Source of the DNA: Paenibacillus lentus
Lineage (GTDB): Bacteria; Bacillota; Bacilli; Paenibacillales; Paenibacillaceae
DNA: 64,000 nucleotides
NCBI RefSeq assembly: GCF_003931855.1
Contig: NZ_CP034248.1
Coordinates: forward strand, 4,650,001-4,714,000
Direction of reading: 5' to 3'
The number at the start of each line of letters is the position of its first letter. Position 1 is the stretch's first letter. A program made the translations under genes and the position numbers. The notes below the pieces were generated by a model. It did not search any database. It worked only from the letters and a program-made list of their open reading frames with translations, and was not told the origin of the DNA. This document shows, one piece after another, positions 33,378-42,864 of this stretch.

Positions 33378-35921
33378 CTATGCTATAAAATTCTTCATGG
33401 ATCTTACCGTCAGCATCCCCGGCTTATCCTGAACAAATGCTTTATCGCCGGAACTGCGGCGCTGAAAGGTCACGGTGTGCGGCAAGCCCGGAATAAGATC
33501 GAAGAAGTTATCGGAGAAAATTCCCTCTTCCTCCGCCAACACCCATACTTGCCTTGCAAGACTATCACTTTGAAGCGTAAAGGACGTGCCACCGCTTCCC
33601 GGAACCTCTTCGATGGTAATCTCAGCATCCGGCAGCTCAATCTCGCGGAAAGATGCAAAGTAAAAATGCTTACTATCCAACACAACACCAGCCTGTTCCA
33701 ATTGAACAAGTAAAACGACACACTTGGGATCATAAGTTCCCAGTAACTCTTCTGTTCCAGCAGTAAACACTTTGTCTGCAGCATCGGCACCGACAGCAAC
33801 CTCTTGTTTCATCATATGCAGCAGTTGACCGCCAAAATCATACAGGCTTAGCTTCAAAATTCCTTCAACAGGCTGCTGCTGATCGGAGATTAGATAAACC
33901 GCTATCTCCCCTTCCTGCGTACCGTCAACCGAAAGCATAACATCCCGGAAGCTTCGACGAACCGTATACTGCAAAGCCTTCCAGCGGCCATAGTAATCCA
34001 TACCCGCCCAGGAAGCGACAGGCCAGCAGTCATTCATTTGCCAATACAGCGTTCCCATGCAGTAAGGCTTATTCCTGCGATGTGCTTCGATCGCTGTTTC
34101 GATTGCCTGCGCCTGCAAAATTTGGCTCATATACAGGAATGACTTGAAATCTCGCGGTTCTGGCAAATATTGTTCCATATATTCCTTGATCAACTGATTC
34201 CCTCGGCCATTCTTCTGGTGAGCCAGCATAACCTTGGACTCCAGCTCCAGTTGCTGTTCCGGCGCGTATTTCAGTACGGTATCCAGTTCAGGAAAGGACT
34301 GAAACCCATATTCACTCATGAATCGGCCAACTTTTTTATTATAGTTATCAAATGGCTCTACCGCGTGCCACACACCCCAATAGTGAACGTCCCCTTCCCC
34401 GGTTACCTGAGTCGCATGCTGATTCTCATCGCCGGTCAAACTGCGCAGTGGAGAGGACGGCCAGTAATCAGTGCCAGGTGCCCATTCATTCACGGCATCA
34501 GGCAGAATTTGGTGAAACACCGCCTCATAATCAGCCCAAATTTTCTCCCTAATCTCAGAGCTCTCAAATTTCTCCTTCCAGCCCCAGCCTGTACCCCAGG
34601 AATAATGCGCCCAAGCAGAATCAATCTCGTTATTTCCGCACCACAGGGCGATAGATGGATGATTCCGTAGACGCTTCACGTTATATTCTGCTTCAGCGGC
34701 CACATTCTTAAGGAAGGCCTCGTCCCCTGGATACATACTGCAGGCAAACATGAAATCCTGCCAGACTAGCAGGCCATATTCATCGCACAGCTCATAAAAA
34801 ATATCCTCTTCATAGATTCCTCCACCCCACACGCGCAGCATGTTCATATTACTCTCCACCGCCGAGGCAATTTCATGGCGATAACGCTCCCGTGTGACCT
34901 CTGTTGTGAAGCTGTCATTTGGAATGTGGTTAGCGCCTTTAATGAATACACGCACCCCGTTTAATTTAAAAAAGAAAGACGTTCCTGCCTCATCCTTCTC
35001 GCGAATTAACTCAATCTTGCGCAAGCCTGTTCTTATGATTTTCTCGGAAATAACCTTCTCATCCTGCAGCAAAGCCGCACGGAATGCATACAGGGATGGT
35101 TCACCAAGTCCACGGCACCACCATAGTCTTGGTTTAGCAACCTCAAGATCCAACGTTATCGTTTGCAGCCCAGGCTGGAGATCGACCTCTTGTTCCCAGC
35201 TCATATCCTCCGTACTAATGCGCAGGCTTCCACTCCAGGCTGATACCGCATTGACTTCAACGACGGCCGTCAGTTTAGCCTTGTCAGCGCTTACCTCATC
35301 CTGTTGAATATACAGGTCGCTAATTTTCGGAACTGACCACGCCTCCAGACGAACCTCTCGCCATATGCCGCTGGTCACGAATCGCGGCCCCCAATCCCAT
35401 CCATAATGATACGGTGCTTTGCGGGCAAAAATACTGACCTTCTGCTCCTCTATACCGCCCAACTCAGATTGGTCATTCGCTGCTGGCAGAGCATATCCAA
35501 GCTCTGCCAGCTTAGGCAAGTCCTCCATAATCGGCGAACGGAATCTAATGAGTATTTCATTATTTCCTGCAGTCAGTTGCTCCTTGACATCCATCCGCCA
35601 GGCTCTGAACATATTATCGGCAGACAGCACATGCTGCTCGTTCACATAGATGTCCGCATATGTATCCAAACCGTCAAACACAAGCTCAATCCGGGGCAAA
35701 TCCTGCCACCCTTCCGGCAGCTCGAAGCTTGACTTGTATTCCCAATCCTTCTTATCGATCCATTGTAAATCATGTTCATTCGTGCCGTAGAACGGGTCTG
35801 AAATCAGACCATGCCGCAGCAAATCAGTATGCACGGTGCCTGGAACTGTGGCGGTGAACCAGTCCGTCTCGTCACAAGCTTTAAAACTCCATTGATTCAA
35901 TACCTTCTGTTGAATGCTCAT
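33378..35921 (-). CDS. GH2 beta-mannosidase
   Basis: An 847-aa cytoplasmic glycosidase cleaving terminal beta-mannose. An N-terminal sugar-binding domain (WSFKACDETDWFTATVPGTVHTDLL), the GAN.IP segment (FIKGANHIPNDSF) and a barrel with acid/base Glu in WCGNNEIDSAW and nucleophile Glu in FMSEYGFQSFPE match the mannosidase branch of GH2. The frame opens at 35936, but GGAGGACTT sits 4 nt before the ATG at 35921. No signal peptide. It is divergent from a sugar ABC transporter, which may import its substrate (mannobiose or manno-oligosaccharides). Confidence 0.92.
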   Translation of the reverse strand: MSIQQKVLNQWSFKACDETDWFTATVPGTVHTDLLRHGLISDPFYGTNEHDLQWIDKKDWEYKSSFELPEGWQDLPRIELVFDGLDTYADIYVNEQHVLSADNMFRAWRMDVKEQLTAGNNEILIRFRSPIMEDLPKLAELGYALPAANDQSELGGIEEQKVSIFARKAPYHYGWDWGPRFVTSGIWREVRLEAWSVPKISDLYIQQDEVSADKAKLTAVVEVNAVSAWSGSLRISTEDMSWEQEVDLQPGLQTITLDLEVAKPRLWWCRGLGEPSLYAFRAALLQDEKVISEKIIRTGLRKIELIREKDEAGTSFFFKLNGVRVFIKGANHIPNDSFTTEVTRERYRHEIASAVESNMNMLRVWGGGIYEEDIFYELCDEYGLLVWQDFMFACSMYPGDEAFLKNVAAEAEYNVKRLRNHPSIALWCGNNEIDSAWAHYSWGTGWGWKEKFESSEIREKIWADYEAVFHQILPDAVNEWAPGTDYWPSSPLRSLTGDENQHATQVTGEGDVHYWGVWHAVEPFDNYNKKVGRFMSEYGFQSFPELDTVLKYAPEQQLELESKVMLAHQKNGRGNQLIKEYMEQYLPEPRDFKSFLYMSQILQAQAIETAIEAHRRNKPYCMGTLYWQMNDCWPVASWAGMDYYGRWKALQYTVRRSFRDVMLSVDGTQEGEIAVYLISDQQQPVEGILKLSLYDFGGQLLHMMKQEVAVGADAADKVFTAGTEELLGTYDPKCVVLLVQLEQAGVVLDSKHFYFASFREIELPDAEITIEEVPGSGGTSFTLQSDSLARQVWVLAEEEGIFSDNFFDLIPGLPHTVTFQRRSSGDKAFVQDKPGMLTVRSMKNFIA

Positions 35922-36151
35922 AAGTCCTCCATACAATAAACGTAATTAAAATTTTCCTGACTTTGTTATTTCACATCTTTTATTCAAGTTCTTCTTTCCT
36001 CCACTTGAATTATGATTTATTATATTACATTATCGAAGTTATTTGTTATCATTTTGTTATTTTTAATATAAAACAAAATTCCCTAACGACTAAACGGCTC
36101 CTCAATGCCAACAACAAGCCAATTTAAGACAATAAATAGCAACACAGTACA

Positions 36152-36180
36152 TTTAACCTGAAGTAATGAAGAGATACAAT
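36152..36180 (+). promoter_or_regulatory. Likely promoter of the sugar transporter operon
   Basis: -35-like TTTAAC (36152-36157) and -10 TACAAT (36175-36180), 17-nt spacer, 47 nt before the ATG. Confidence 0.5.
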
Positions 36181-36185
36181 TCAAC

Positions 36186-36199
36186 TGTAAGCGCTGTCA
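36186..36199. promoter_or_regulatory. CcpA-binding cre site
   Basis: TGTAAGCGCTGTCA matches the cre consensus TGWNANCGNTNWCA at every position. It starts 6 nt after the -10 box, a position where CcpA would block transcription, so the transporter operon should be shut down by preferred sugars. Confidence 0.75.
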
Positions 36200-36226
36200 A
36201 AAAAACAATAAAGGGGCGATAACAGG

Positions 36227-37553
36227 ATGAATAAGAGAGGCTTAATCATCGCATTTATGATGGTATTTGTTTTAACCACAGCACTGACAGGGTGTAGCGG
36301 AAGCAAGAGCAATTCCAGCAACAATAAAAATGCTACAGCTAACAATGGTTCCAGCAGCTCAGTAGAGCCAGTTTCGGCCGACAAAGACACCCCAGCGAAG
36401 CTAAGCGGAAAGGTAACTTTCCTCACCAACCGGACAGACATGATCGGAAAAGAATACGACGAGTACGTCAAACGCTTCAACGAGAAGTATCCTGACATCG
36501 AAATTGAATTTGAAGCGAGCCAAACGGATTACAATCAGCAAATCAAGGTACGTATGGCCAGCGGAGAGCTTCCTGACCTTATGTTTATCCCGGATATTCC
36601 GAATTCCGACCTGCCAAAATATTTTGCACCGCTCGATGAACTGGATTTAAGCGCTGAAATAACCTTTAAAGACTTCAAATCTTATGACGGCAAGCTCTAC
36701 GGAATAACGACAGGGAACTCAACATCTGGAATCGTGTATAACAAAAAAGCGTTCGCCGATGCCGGGATTACCGAGATCCCAAAAACATGGGATGAATTCC
36801 TCGAGGCCTGCGAGAAGTTGAAGCAAAACGGTGTTATCCTGCTCTCATCCAACTTTAAAGACAAATGGCCACTGAGCAGTTGGGTGTTCGATATGCCAAG
36901 AGTGATCGAGAACAACAAAGACTTCCCGAACACCAGATTAAATATGGATGCGCCATTCACGATGGACAACGGATATGGCAAGGCGATGTCGCTGCTGAGA
37001 ACCCTTGCTGAGAAGGTACCTGGAGAAGGATATCAACTCTACCAACTGGGAGCAATCCAAGAAAGACTTAGCAAACGGTAAGATGGGTATGTACTTCCTA
37101 GGTAATTGGGTCATCAACCAAGTCATCGGCGTTGGAGCCGAATCGGACAACATCGGATTCTTCCCGCTTCCTTTTGACAACTCCGGTGATATCCGAGCAG
37201 CCTTTAACCCGGACTTTTTCTATGCTGTAAGCAAAGATAGCAAAAATTTAGAAGCTACCAAAGCATTCTTGACCTGGATGCTGGAGGAATCCGGGTATGA
37301 GGATTTCGCTGGATTCATCTCACCTCTTGAAGGCCGCGAATCCAAGCTGACCCAGCTTGCGGAGTTCCAGGCTACCGGGGTAGAACTCCAGGAAGGCATG
37401 CCGGACGATCCGATGGTGATCGAAATTTCCAACAAGGCTCAAATTGATTTGCCAGCCATTGCCCAGGAATTCGTACTGGCGAAAGACCCGCAAACCGTAC
37501 TCGATAAATGGAATAAAGCGTGGGCCAAGGCCAAACAGGATCTCGGATATTAA
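36227..37553 (+). pseudogene. Sugar ABC transporter binding lipoprotein, frameshifted
   Basis: This extracellular solute-binding protein of family 1 has its lipobox TGC near residue 24 and a Ser/Asn-rich linker. The first frame (36227-37081) covers about 265 family-like residues, then runs into unlike sequence from about 37025. The second frame (37005-37553) picks up the family sequence (EKDINSTNWEQSKKDLANGK) and runs to the normal end. A one-base change at about 37015-37030 explains it. The operon's permeases and regulators are intact, so either this is a sequencing error or transport is lost. Confidence 0.85.
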
Positions 37554-37660
37554 TATATTCCTCATTTAGCAGAACCTTGAACATCTCGCAAAATGGGTTA
37601 TCGGTTTGACGATAATCCATTTTGCTGTCAATTAAGCGGACAGAAAGAAGGGATACAAGC

Positions 37661-38557
37661 ATGTTCGGAACCTTATCTTACAAAACGCAGAAAAACATCA
37701 TTATCTTTTCCTTTTTGCTTATACCAGTGGCCCTCCTGCTCCTCTTCACCTACTATCCAGCCCTCAAGCTGGTCTGGTTCAGCTTCACCGACTGGGACGG
37801 CTATAGCCCGGAAAAACCCTGGGTAGGGCTGAATAATTATAAAGAAGTATTCTCCAATCCAGATATTTTTGGCGTCTTCACCCATAACTTCGCCTATTTT
37901 GTCATGGGGATCGTCCAGAATATCGTGGCTATTTATTTCGCCGTTATTCTGAATGGCAGGCTACGGGGAAGGAATGTGTTCCGGCTACTGTTGTTTCTTC
38001 CTTATATTATGAACGGCGTCGCGGTAGCCTTCATGTTCGGTTACGTGTTCGATACAACGCAAGGCTCGCTCAACCTGCTGCTGCAAAGTATCGGGTTGAC
38101 AAAGCTAGGCGAAACAAGCTGGCTCGGCACCCCCGGACTGGTCAACTATTCGCTAGCTTCTACCGGCCTATGGAGGTTCATGGGCTATAACATGGTCATT
38201 TACATCGCCTCCCTGCAGGCTATCCCCCGCGATATTTATGAAGCAGCAAAAATTGACGGAGCGAACGCCTGGCAAACCTTCTGGCGAATTACGCTGCCCA
38301 ACATGAAACCGGTCATCCAGCTCAATTTGTTCCTCACCGTGACCGGGGCGCTAGAGGTATTCGACCTGCCATTCGTACTGACCAAGGGCGGCCCGGCCGG
38401 AGCATCCCAAACCTACGTACAACGCGTGGTAGAGACCGCTTTTGCCTACAATCATTACGGTCTGGCCTCGGCCATGAGCATCATTCTCTTGTTCTTTGTC
38501 ATTATTGTGGTCGGACTTCAGCAATTCGTGCTTAGCAGAGGAGGTAGCAGCAAATGA
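37661..38557 (+). CDS. Sugar ABC transporter permease 1 (MalF/UgpA type)
   Basis: A 298-aa permease with six membrane segments and the EAA-type cytoplasmic loop (EAAKIDGANAWQTFWRITLP) that touches the ATPase. The start at 37661 is set by GAAAGAAGGGA 7 nt upstream; the frame opens at 37622. It follows the binding-protein gene by 107 nt, and its stop overlaps the next start by 4 nt. No ATPase is in the operon, so a shared MsmX-like ATPase is implied. Confidence 0.92.
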   Translation: MFGTLSYKTQKNIIIFSFLLIPVALLLLFTYYPALKLVWFSFTDWDGYSPEKPWVGLNNYKEVFSNPDIFGVFTHNFAYFVMGIVQNIVAIYFAVILNGRLRGRNVFRLLLFLPYIMNGVAVAFMFGYVFDTTQGSLNLLLQSIGLTKLGETSWLGTPGLVNYSLASTGLWRFMGYNMVIYIASLQAIPRDIYEAAKIDGANAWQTFWRITLPNMKPVIQLNLFLTVTGALEVFDLPFVLTKGGPAGASQTYVQRVVETAFAYNHYGLASAMSIILLFFVIIVVGLQQFVLSRGGSSK

Positions 38558-39387
38558 GCACCAAAAAATTTAACGGATTGGACATCATCAAATACCTTTC
38601 CCTGCTAATCGGAGTATTTATGGTTCTGTTTCCCCCCTATGTCATCATCGTAAACTCGTTTAAATCTAGCGATGAGTTCAATACGGCCAGTACAATGGCG
38701 CTGCCTAACAGCTTTTTTAACTTCGACAACTTTAAGGTCGTTTTTGAACGGGGTGGTTTGCTGAATGGCTTCAGTAACACGTTAATCATTATTTGCGTTG
38801 CTCTCGTTTTTAACATCATCTTCGGAACGATGGTCGCTTACGTGCTGGGCAGATTTTCGTTCAAATTGAAAAAAGCTGTGTTTGGAGCTTACCTGTTCGC
38901 TACGGTTATTCCTAGCATCACTACCCAGGTTGCAACATTCGGAATCATTAAACAGCTCGGTCTATATAATACGCTGGGGGCACCGATTATTCTCTACATT
39001 GGAGCCGACGTCATTCAAATCATCCTGTATCTGCAATTCATCCGCAACATTCCGGTCGATCTCGATGAGAATGCCATGGCAGAAGGAGCCTCTTTATTCC
39101 GTATTTACCGCTCCATTATTTTTCCTTTACTGACTCCGGCCACGGCTACACTTGTCATTCTGAAATCCATCAGCATCTATAATGATATGTACACCCCGTA
39201 TCTCTATATGCCGAAGCAGAGTCTTGGTGTAGTTACCACGGTGCTCATGCATTTCCAAGGGGTCAACATCGCAGACTGGAATCTGATCAGTGCAGCTATA
39301 TTATTGATTTTGCTGCCAACCGTGATATTGTACTTTGTACTGCAGAAATACATTTTTGAAGGCGTGACGAGCGGAGCAGTAAAATAA
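38554..39387 (+). CDS. Sugar ABC transporter permease 2 (MalG/UgpE type)
   Basis: A 277-aa permease with six membrane segments and an EAA-type loop (ENAMAEGASLFRIYRSIIFPLL). The ATGA overlap with the preceding permease shows coupled translation. It forms the membrane channel with that protein. The sensor kinase gene begins 29 nt downstream, after an AGGAAGGACG site. Confidence 0.92.
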   Translation: MSTKKFNGLDIIKYLSLLIGVFMVLFPPYVIIVNSFKSSDEFNTASTMALPNSFFNFDNFKVVFERGGLLNGFSNTLIIICVALVFNIIFGTMVAYVLGRFSFKLKKAVFGAYLFATVIPSITTQVATFGIIKQLGLYNTLGAPIILYIGADVIQIILYLQFIRNIPVDLDENAMAEGASLFRIYRSIIFPLLTPATATLVILKSISIYNDMYTPYLYMPKQSLGVVTTVLMHFQGVNIADWNLISAAILLILLPTVILYFVLQKYIFEGVTSGAVK

Positions 39388-39416
39388 CCAGCCACCTGCA
39401 GGAAGGACGATGCCCC

Positions 39417-41213
39417 ATGATCGCATTCATTTCCCATTTATTCCGAAAGGTTTGGGTGCTCTTCGCTAACCTATCCATGCAAAAAAAGCTGGTGATCATT
39501 TTCGTGTTCCTGATCTCTCTCCCGATCACATATGTCAGCTACTCATCGTACCGAGCAAACTCCAATTCCATCCTGCACAATATGACCAGTTCAGCCGGCC
39601 AAATGACCGACAACGCCATGGATAAAGTGGATCGCTACATCGCCGACTTGAAACGATACACCATACTGCCGCTTTATAACAAAGACGTAGAGAAGCATTT
39701 GGATCAACGCGGGACAGATTGGGATAAAAATGCGAGTATCCATATGTTCCTGATGTACTTGGCAAATATGAAGGAGGAAATTGCGGCGGTATATCTGACC
39801 GATCGCTTTGGTACGGTTTTTTATAATAAAAAACCTGGCATCAACGAGGTGTATCCCAAGGATAGACTCGCGGAATGGGAGGCCCGGACACAGGAGGCCG
39901 GCGTCTCCCCAGTCCTGCTGGGCACGCACCCGATTCGAATCAACGGTACGGAGCAGCGGCAGGTGTTCACCATGATGAGAGCCATCCAATCGGTCAGTAC
40001 GCTGAAGAACATCGGAATTATCGTGATTGACGTAGATATCCGTTTGTTCGAGGAGATCATCCAGCCGTTAAATACAGTTACTCATGGCAACACCTTCATT
40101 GTCGACGAGCATGGAAAAGTTGTTTACAATCACGATCCTTCGATGCTAGGCCAAGATTTAAGCGGCAGTCCCTTGCTGCTGCAGGCTACGAGTCAGCGCG
40201 GCCACTTCGAGCTGGAAATCGAAGGACAGCCGTATATTTCCGTATATAGCGTGTCTCGAAGCACCGGCTGGACAACAATTACCTTCATTCCGCTTACTGA
40301 GTTGCTCGCTCCCATAAAACAAAGCCGTAACGCCCTGATGATCACAACATTGATCATTATCTTCTTTGCTTTGGCGGTAGCAATCATTATTTCGTATGCA
40401 CTGACCAAACCGCTCATTCGCACCGTACGTTTAATGAAACAGGTACAGCGAGGCAACCTGGATGTTCAGGTAGAGGTGAAATACAATGACGAAATCGGCC
40501 GACTGGGCAGTCACTTCAACCGCATGATTCAGCGGATTCAGGATCTGCTGCAGGAAGTTTACGAAACTGAGAAAAGCAAACAAAAAGCGGATATGCTGGC
40601 GTTGCAAAACCAAATCAATCCGCATTTCATATACAACACACTGGAATCAATCCGTATGCTGGCCGAGCTCAATGATGACGATCGTGTGGCTGAGCTTACT
40701 TATTTGCTCGGTTTGCTGCTAAGATACAGCATTACACGCAGTGATGAAACGGTAACAATTGAACAGGAGCTAAGCCATGTCCAGAACTATTTGCACTTGC
40801 TGCAAATCCGTTTTCCGGACAAATTAGACTTTCAAATCTCCGTTCCGCAGACATTCTATCATCTGCCAATTCTTAAGCTAGTTTTTCAGCCGATTGTAGA
40901 GAACGCAGTATTTCACGGACTAGAGAAGCAGGAGAAACCCGGAACCATCGCGATTACAGCTTGGCGGGAAGGGGTAGATGCGATATTTAAAATTTGCGAC
41001 GACGGCATAGGCATGGATGAAGAAAGATTGACCCAATTGAACATCAGTCTCACGGATGGAAAAACAGACAAATTCGGCATCGGACTGCGGAATGTTAGTG
41101 AAAGAATTCGCCTTCACTACGGTGACCGCTCAAGCCTAACCGTCGATAGCAAGCCTGGGGAAGGAACGACGATCACATTAAAAATAGCAGGCCTTCTGCA
41201 AGACGAACACTAG
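39417..41213 (+). CDS. Sensor histidine kinase, YesM type
   Basis: A 598-aa membrane kinase. Membrane helices lie at about residues 23-42 and 300-325, with an extracellular Cache-type sensing domain between them. HAMP follows at about 325-380, then the LytS/YesM-type kinase core with the phosphorylated His at about 403 in INPHFIYNTLE. The ATP-binding N box is QPIVENAVFHGLE and the G box is CDDGIGMDEE. It should sense an extracellular sugar or the loaded binding protein and act on the next gene. It lies in the transporter operon. Confidence 0.93.
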   Translation: MIAFISHLFRKVWVLFANLSMQKKLVIIFVFLISLPITYVSYSSYRANSNSILHNMTSSAGQMTDNAMDKVDRYIADLKRYTILPLYNKDVEKHLDQRGTDWDKNASIHMFLMYLANMKEEIAAVYLTDRFGTVFYNKKPGINEVYPKDRLAEWEARTQEAGVSPVLLGTHPIRINGTEQRQVFTMMRAIQSVSTLKNIGIIVIDVDIRLFEEIIQPLNTVTHGNTFIVDEHGKVVYNHDPSMLGQDLSGSPLLLQATSQRGHFELEIEGQPYISVYSVSRSTGWTTITFIPLTELLAPIKQSRNALMITTLIIIFFALAVAIIISYALTKPLIRTVRLMKQVQRGNLDVQVEVKYNDEIGRLGSHFNRMIQRIQDLLQEVYETEKSKQKADMLALQNQINPHFIYNTLESIRMLAELNDDDRVAELTYLLGLLLRYSITRSDETVTIEQELSHVQNYLHLLQIRFPDKLDFQISVPQTFYHLPILKLVFQPIVENAVFHGLEKQEKPGTIAITAWREGVDAIFKICDDGIGMDEERLTQLNISLTDGKTDKFGIGLRNVSERIRLHYGDRSSLTVDSKPGEGTTITLKIAGLLQDEH

Positions 41214-41240
41214 CACAGGCTATAGGAGGGAGAGATTCCA

Positions 41241-42767
41241 ATGCTTCGAATCGTCATTGTCGATGACGAAGCCTCGATTCGTGAAGGACTTGCCAAAATC
41301 ATTAATAAAGAGAACTCTGGATTTATCGTGGCCGGTATTTTCCCGAATGGTCAAGAGGCGTTGAGTTTTATTGAATCATCACAAATCAGTGTAGATGTAG
41401 TTATCACAGATATTCGGATGCCCCTTGTTGACGGATTAGAGCTGATCAAGCAGCTTAAATCCATTGAGCCTGATATCCGATGCCTTATCATGAGCGGATT
41501 CACCGATTTCGAGTACGCTCGTCAGGCGCTTCGCTATTCGGCGGTAGATTACCTGCTCAAGCCAATCAATAAGAAGCAGTTATTCAAGCTGCTTTACGAG
41601 TTGGAGGAGGAGAGAGTAGTAAATCTTAATAAAGAGCAGCGCTACCGCTCCGGAGTTCTGCTTTCTTACTTGAAAAGCTCCACCTCCCTTTGCAGTAAGC
41701 TGCCTGAGCTAAACTTGCAGTTTGCTTACTTTACTGTCCATGCCCTGCGCAGTCGCGATATAGAACTCCTATATGACCAACTGAGACTGGCGGTATTAGA
41801 CATAGCTGTTCCTATCGATATCGTGGATACAGGAGACGGCACGCTCTCAATGATTAGCTACTATTCTCAGGAACCGTGCGTTCAGCTCATTAAGGAGCTA
41901 GCAGATCAACTGCGCCCAGCTCTTGTTACCGTCGGGTTCGTCCATGTTGGCTCCAGCCGGGCATATCAACAGGTGACTCAATTAAGCGAAGCCTACAACG
42001 AAGCGGTGCAGGCTTGTGATTATGGACTCTATGAATATTCCGCCTGGAGCTACTGGCACTACGACGATTTGCTGCAGCCTGAACCCGATATTACAGCGTT
42101 GTTCATCAGCACAAGGGAAAGGCTTAGCGAACAGATGCAAATACTGAATATTTCCCAGATTAAGACCAGCCTGGAGAAATGGTTTGGCGAGGTCAAACAA
42201 GCCAAGGCCTCTCGGCAATCGATCATTTTATTATGCCGACTCATCTTCGATGCAGCCTTGGCCGAGCTACCGGAGTGGAGAGCCTTCCATGATTCCGAGA
42301 TTGAAGAGCAGCTTAAGGAACAGATACTGTCCTGCCTTGCTTTTGAAGAAATAAAAAGCTTGTTCTTCTCCTTTTTTCTTAATGGACTCGAAAGGATTCG
42401 TGCAAGTCGCCTCCAAATGGCAGACAGGTCCGTTGAAGCGGTCAAACACTGGATTCATAAGAACTATGATCAGCAAGCAGAGCTTAGCAGCTTGGCCAGC
42501 ATGGTATACCTGACCCCGAGCTATCTCAGCAAGCTGTTCAAACAAGAGACCGGTATGACGATCACCGATTACTTGATCGAAGTGCGGCTTAAGAAAGCAA
42601 AGCTTTTACTCAAGACATGCTCTGACATGAAAATCCACGAAATCGGCTGTGAAGTAGGCTATCCTGACCCGTCTTATTTCAACAAGCTGTTCAAACGCAT
42701 CGTCGGTGTGACACCAAACGAGTATAAGAAGCTCAATCAGCTCAGCTCATCCTTATCGAAAGAATAA
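41241..42767 (+). CDS. Response regulator with AraC output, YesN type
   Basis: A 508-aa protein with an N-terminal receiver domain (about residues 1-120; phosphorylated Asp at about 57 in VVITDIRMP, Lys in YLLKPINK), a middle region (about 130-390) of YesN type, and a C-terminal AraC double helix-turn-helix (about 400-500; LASMVYLTPSYLSKLFKQETG and IGCEVGYPDPSYFNKLFKR). Partner of the kinase just upstream and likely activator of the transporter genes and perhaps the beta-mannosidase. TAGGAGGGAGAG precedes the ATG; a terminator follows. Confidence 0.93.
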   Translation: MLRIVIVDDEASIREGLAKIINKENSGFIVAGIFPNGQEALSFIESSQISVDVVITDIRMPLVDGLELIKQLKSIEPDIRCLIMSGFTDFEYARQALRYSAVDYLLKPINKKQLFKLLYELEEERVVNLNKEQRYRSGVLLSYLKSSTSLCSKLPELNLQFAYFTVHALRSRDIELLYDQLRLAVLDIAVPIDIVDTGDGTLSMISYYSQEPCVQLIKELADQLRPALVTVGFVHVGSSRAYQQVTQLSEAYNEAVQACDYGLYEYSAWSYWHYDDLLQPEPDITALFISTRERLSEQMQILNISQIKTSLEKWFGEVKQAKASRQSIILLCRLIFDAALAELPEWRAFHDSEIEEQLKEQILSCLAFEEIKSLFFSFFLNGLERIRASRLQMADRSVEAVKHWIHKNYDQQAELSSLASMVYLTPSYLSKLFKQETGMTITDYLIEVRLKKAKLLLKTCSDMKIHEIGCEVGYPDPSYFNKLFKRIVGVTPNEYKKLNQLSSSLSKE

Positions 42768-42768
42768 A

Positions 42769-42806
42769 AAATCTTGATGCTTGCCATAAACAGAGCATCA
42801 AGATTT
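42769..42806. terminator. Terminator of the transporter/two-component operon
   Basis: Perfect 13-bp stem AAATCTTGATGCT (42769-42781) with 42794-42806, 12-nt loop. The convergent GH4 gene ends 59 nt further on, so it may serve both directions. Confidence 0.9.
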
Positions 42807-42864
42807 CATTTGGTCCGCGCCTTAAAATTGTTCCGATGATTATTGCGGATGATTTATGGATGAT

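Larger units (their letters stand above)
35922..36226. other. Divergent control region of beta-mannosidase and transporter
   Basis: A 305-bp region without a gene. It is very AT-rich near 35940-36080, and carries the plus-strand promoter and cre site near 36152-36199. No minus-strand promoter could be fixed with confidence. Confidence 0.6.

Noticed and set aside
33366-33713. 115-codon plus-strand frame at the end of the beta-mannosidase
   Set aside because: Antisense to the real gene and overlapping its terminator side; no ribosome site.
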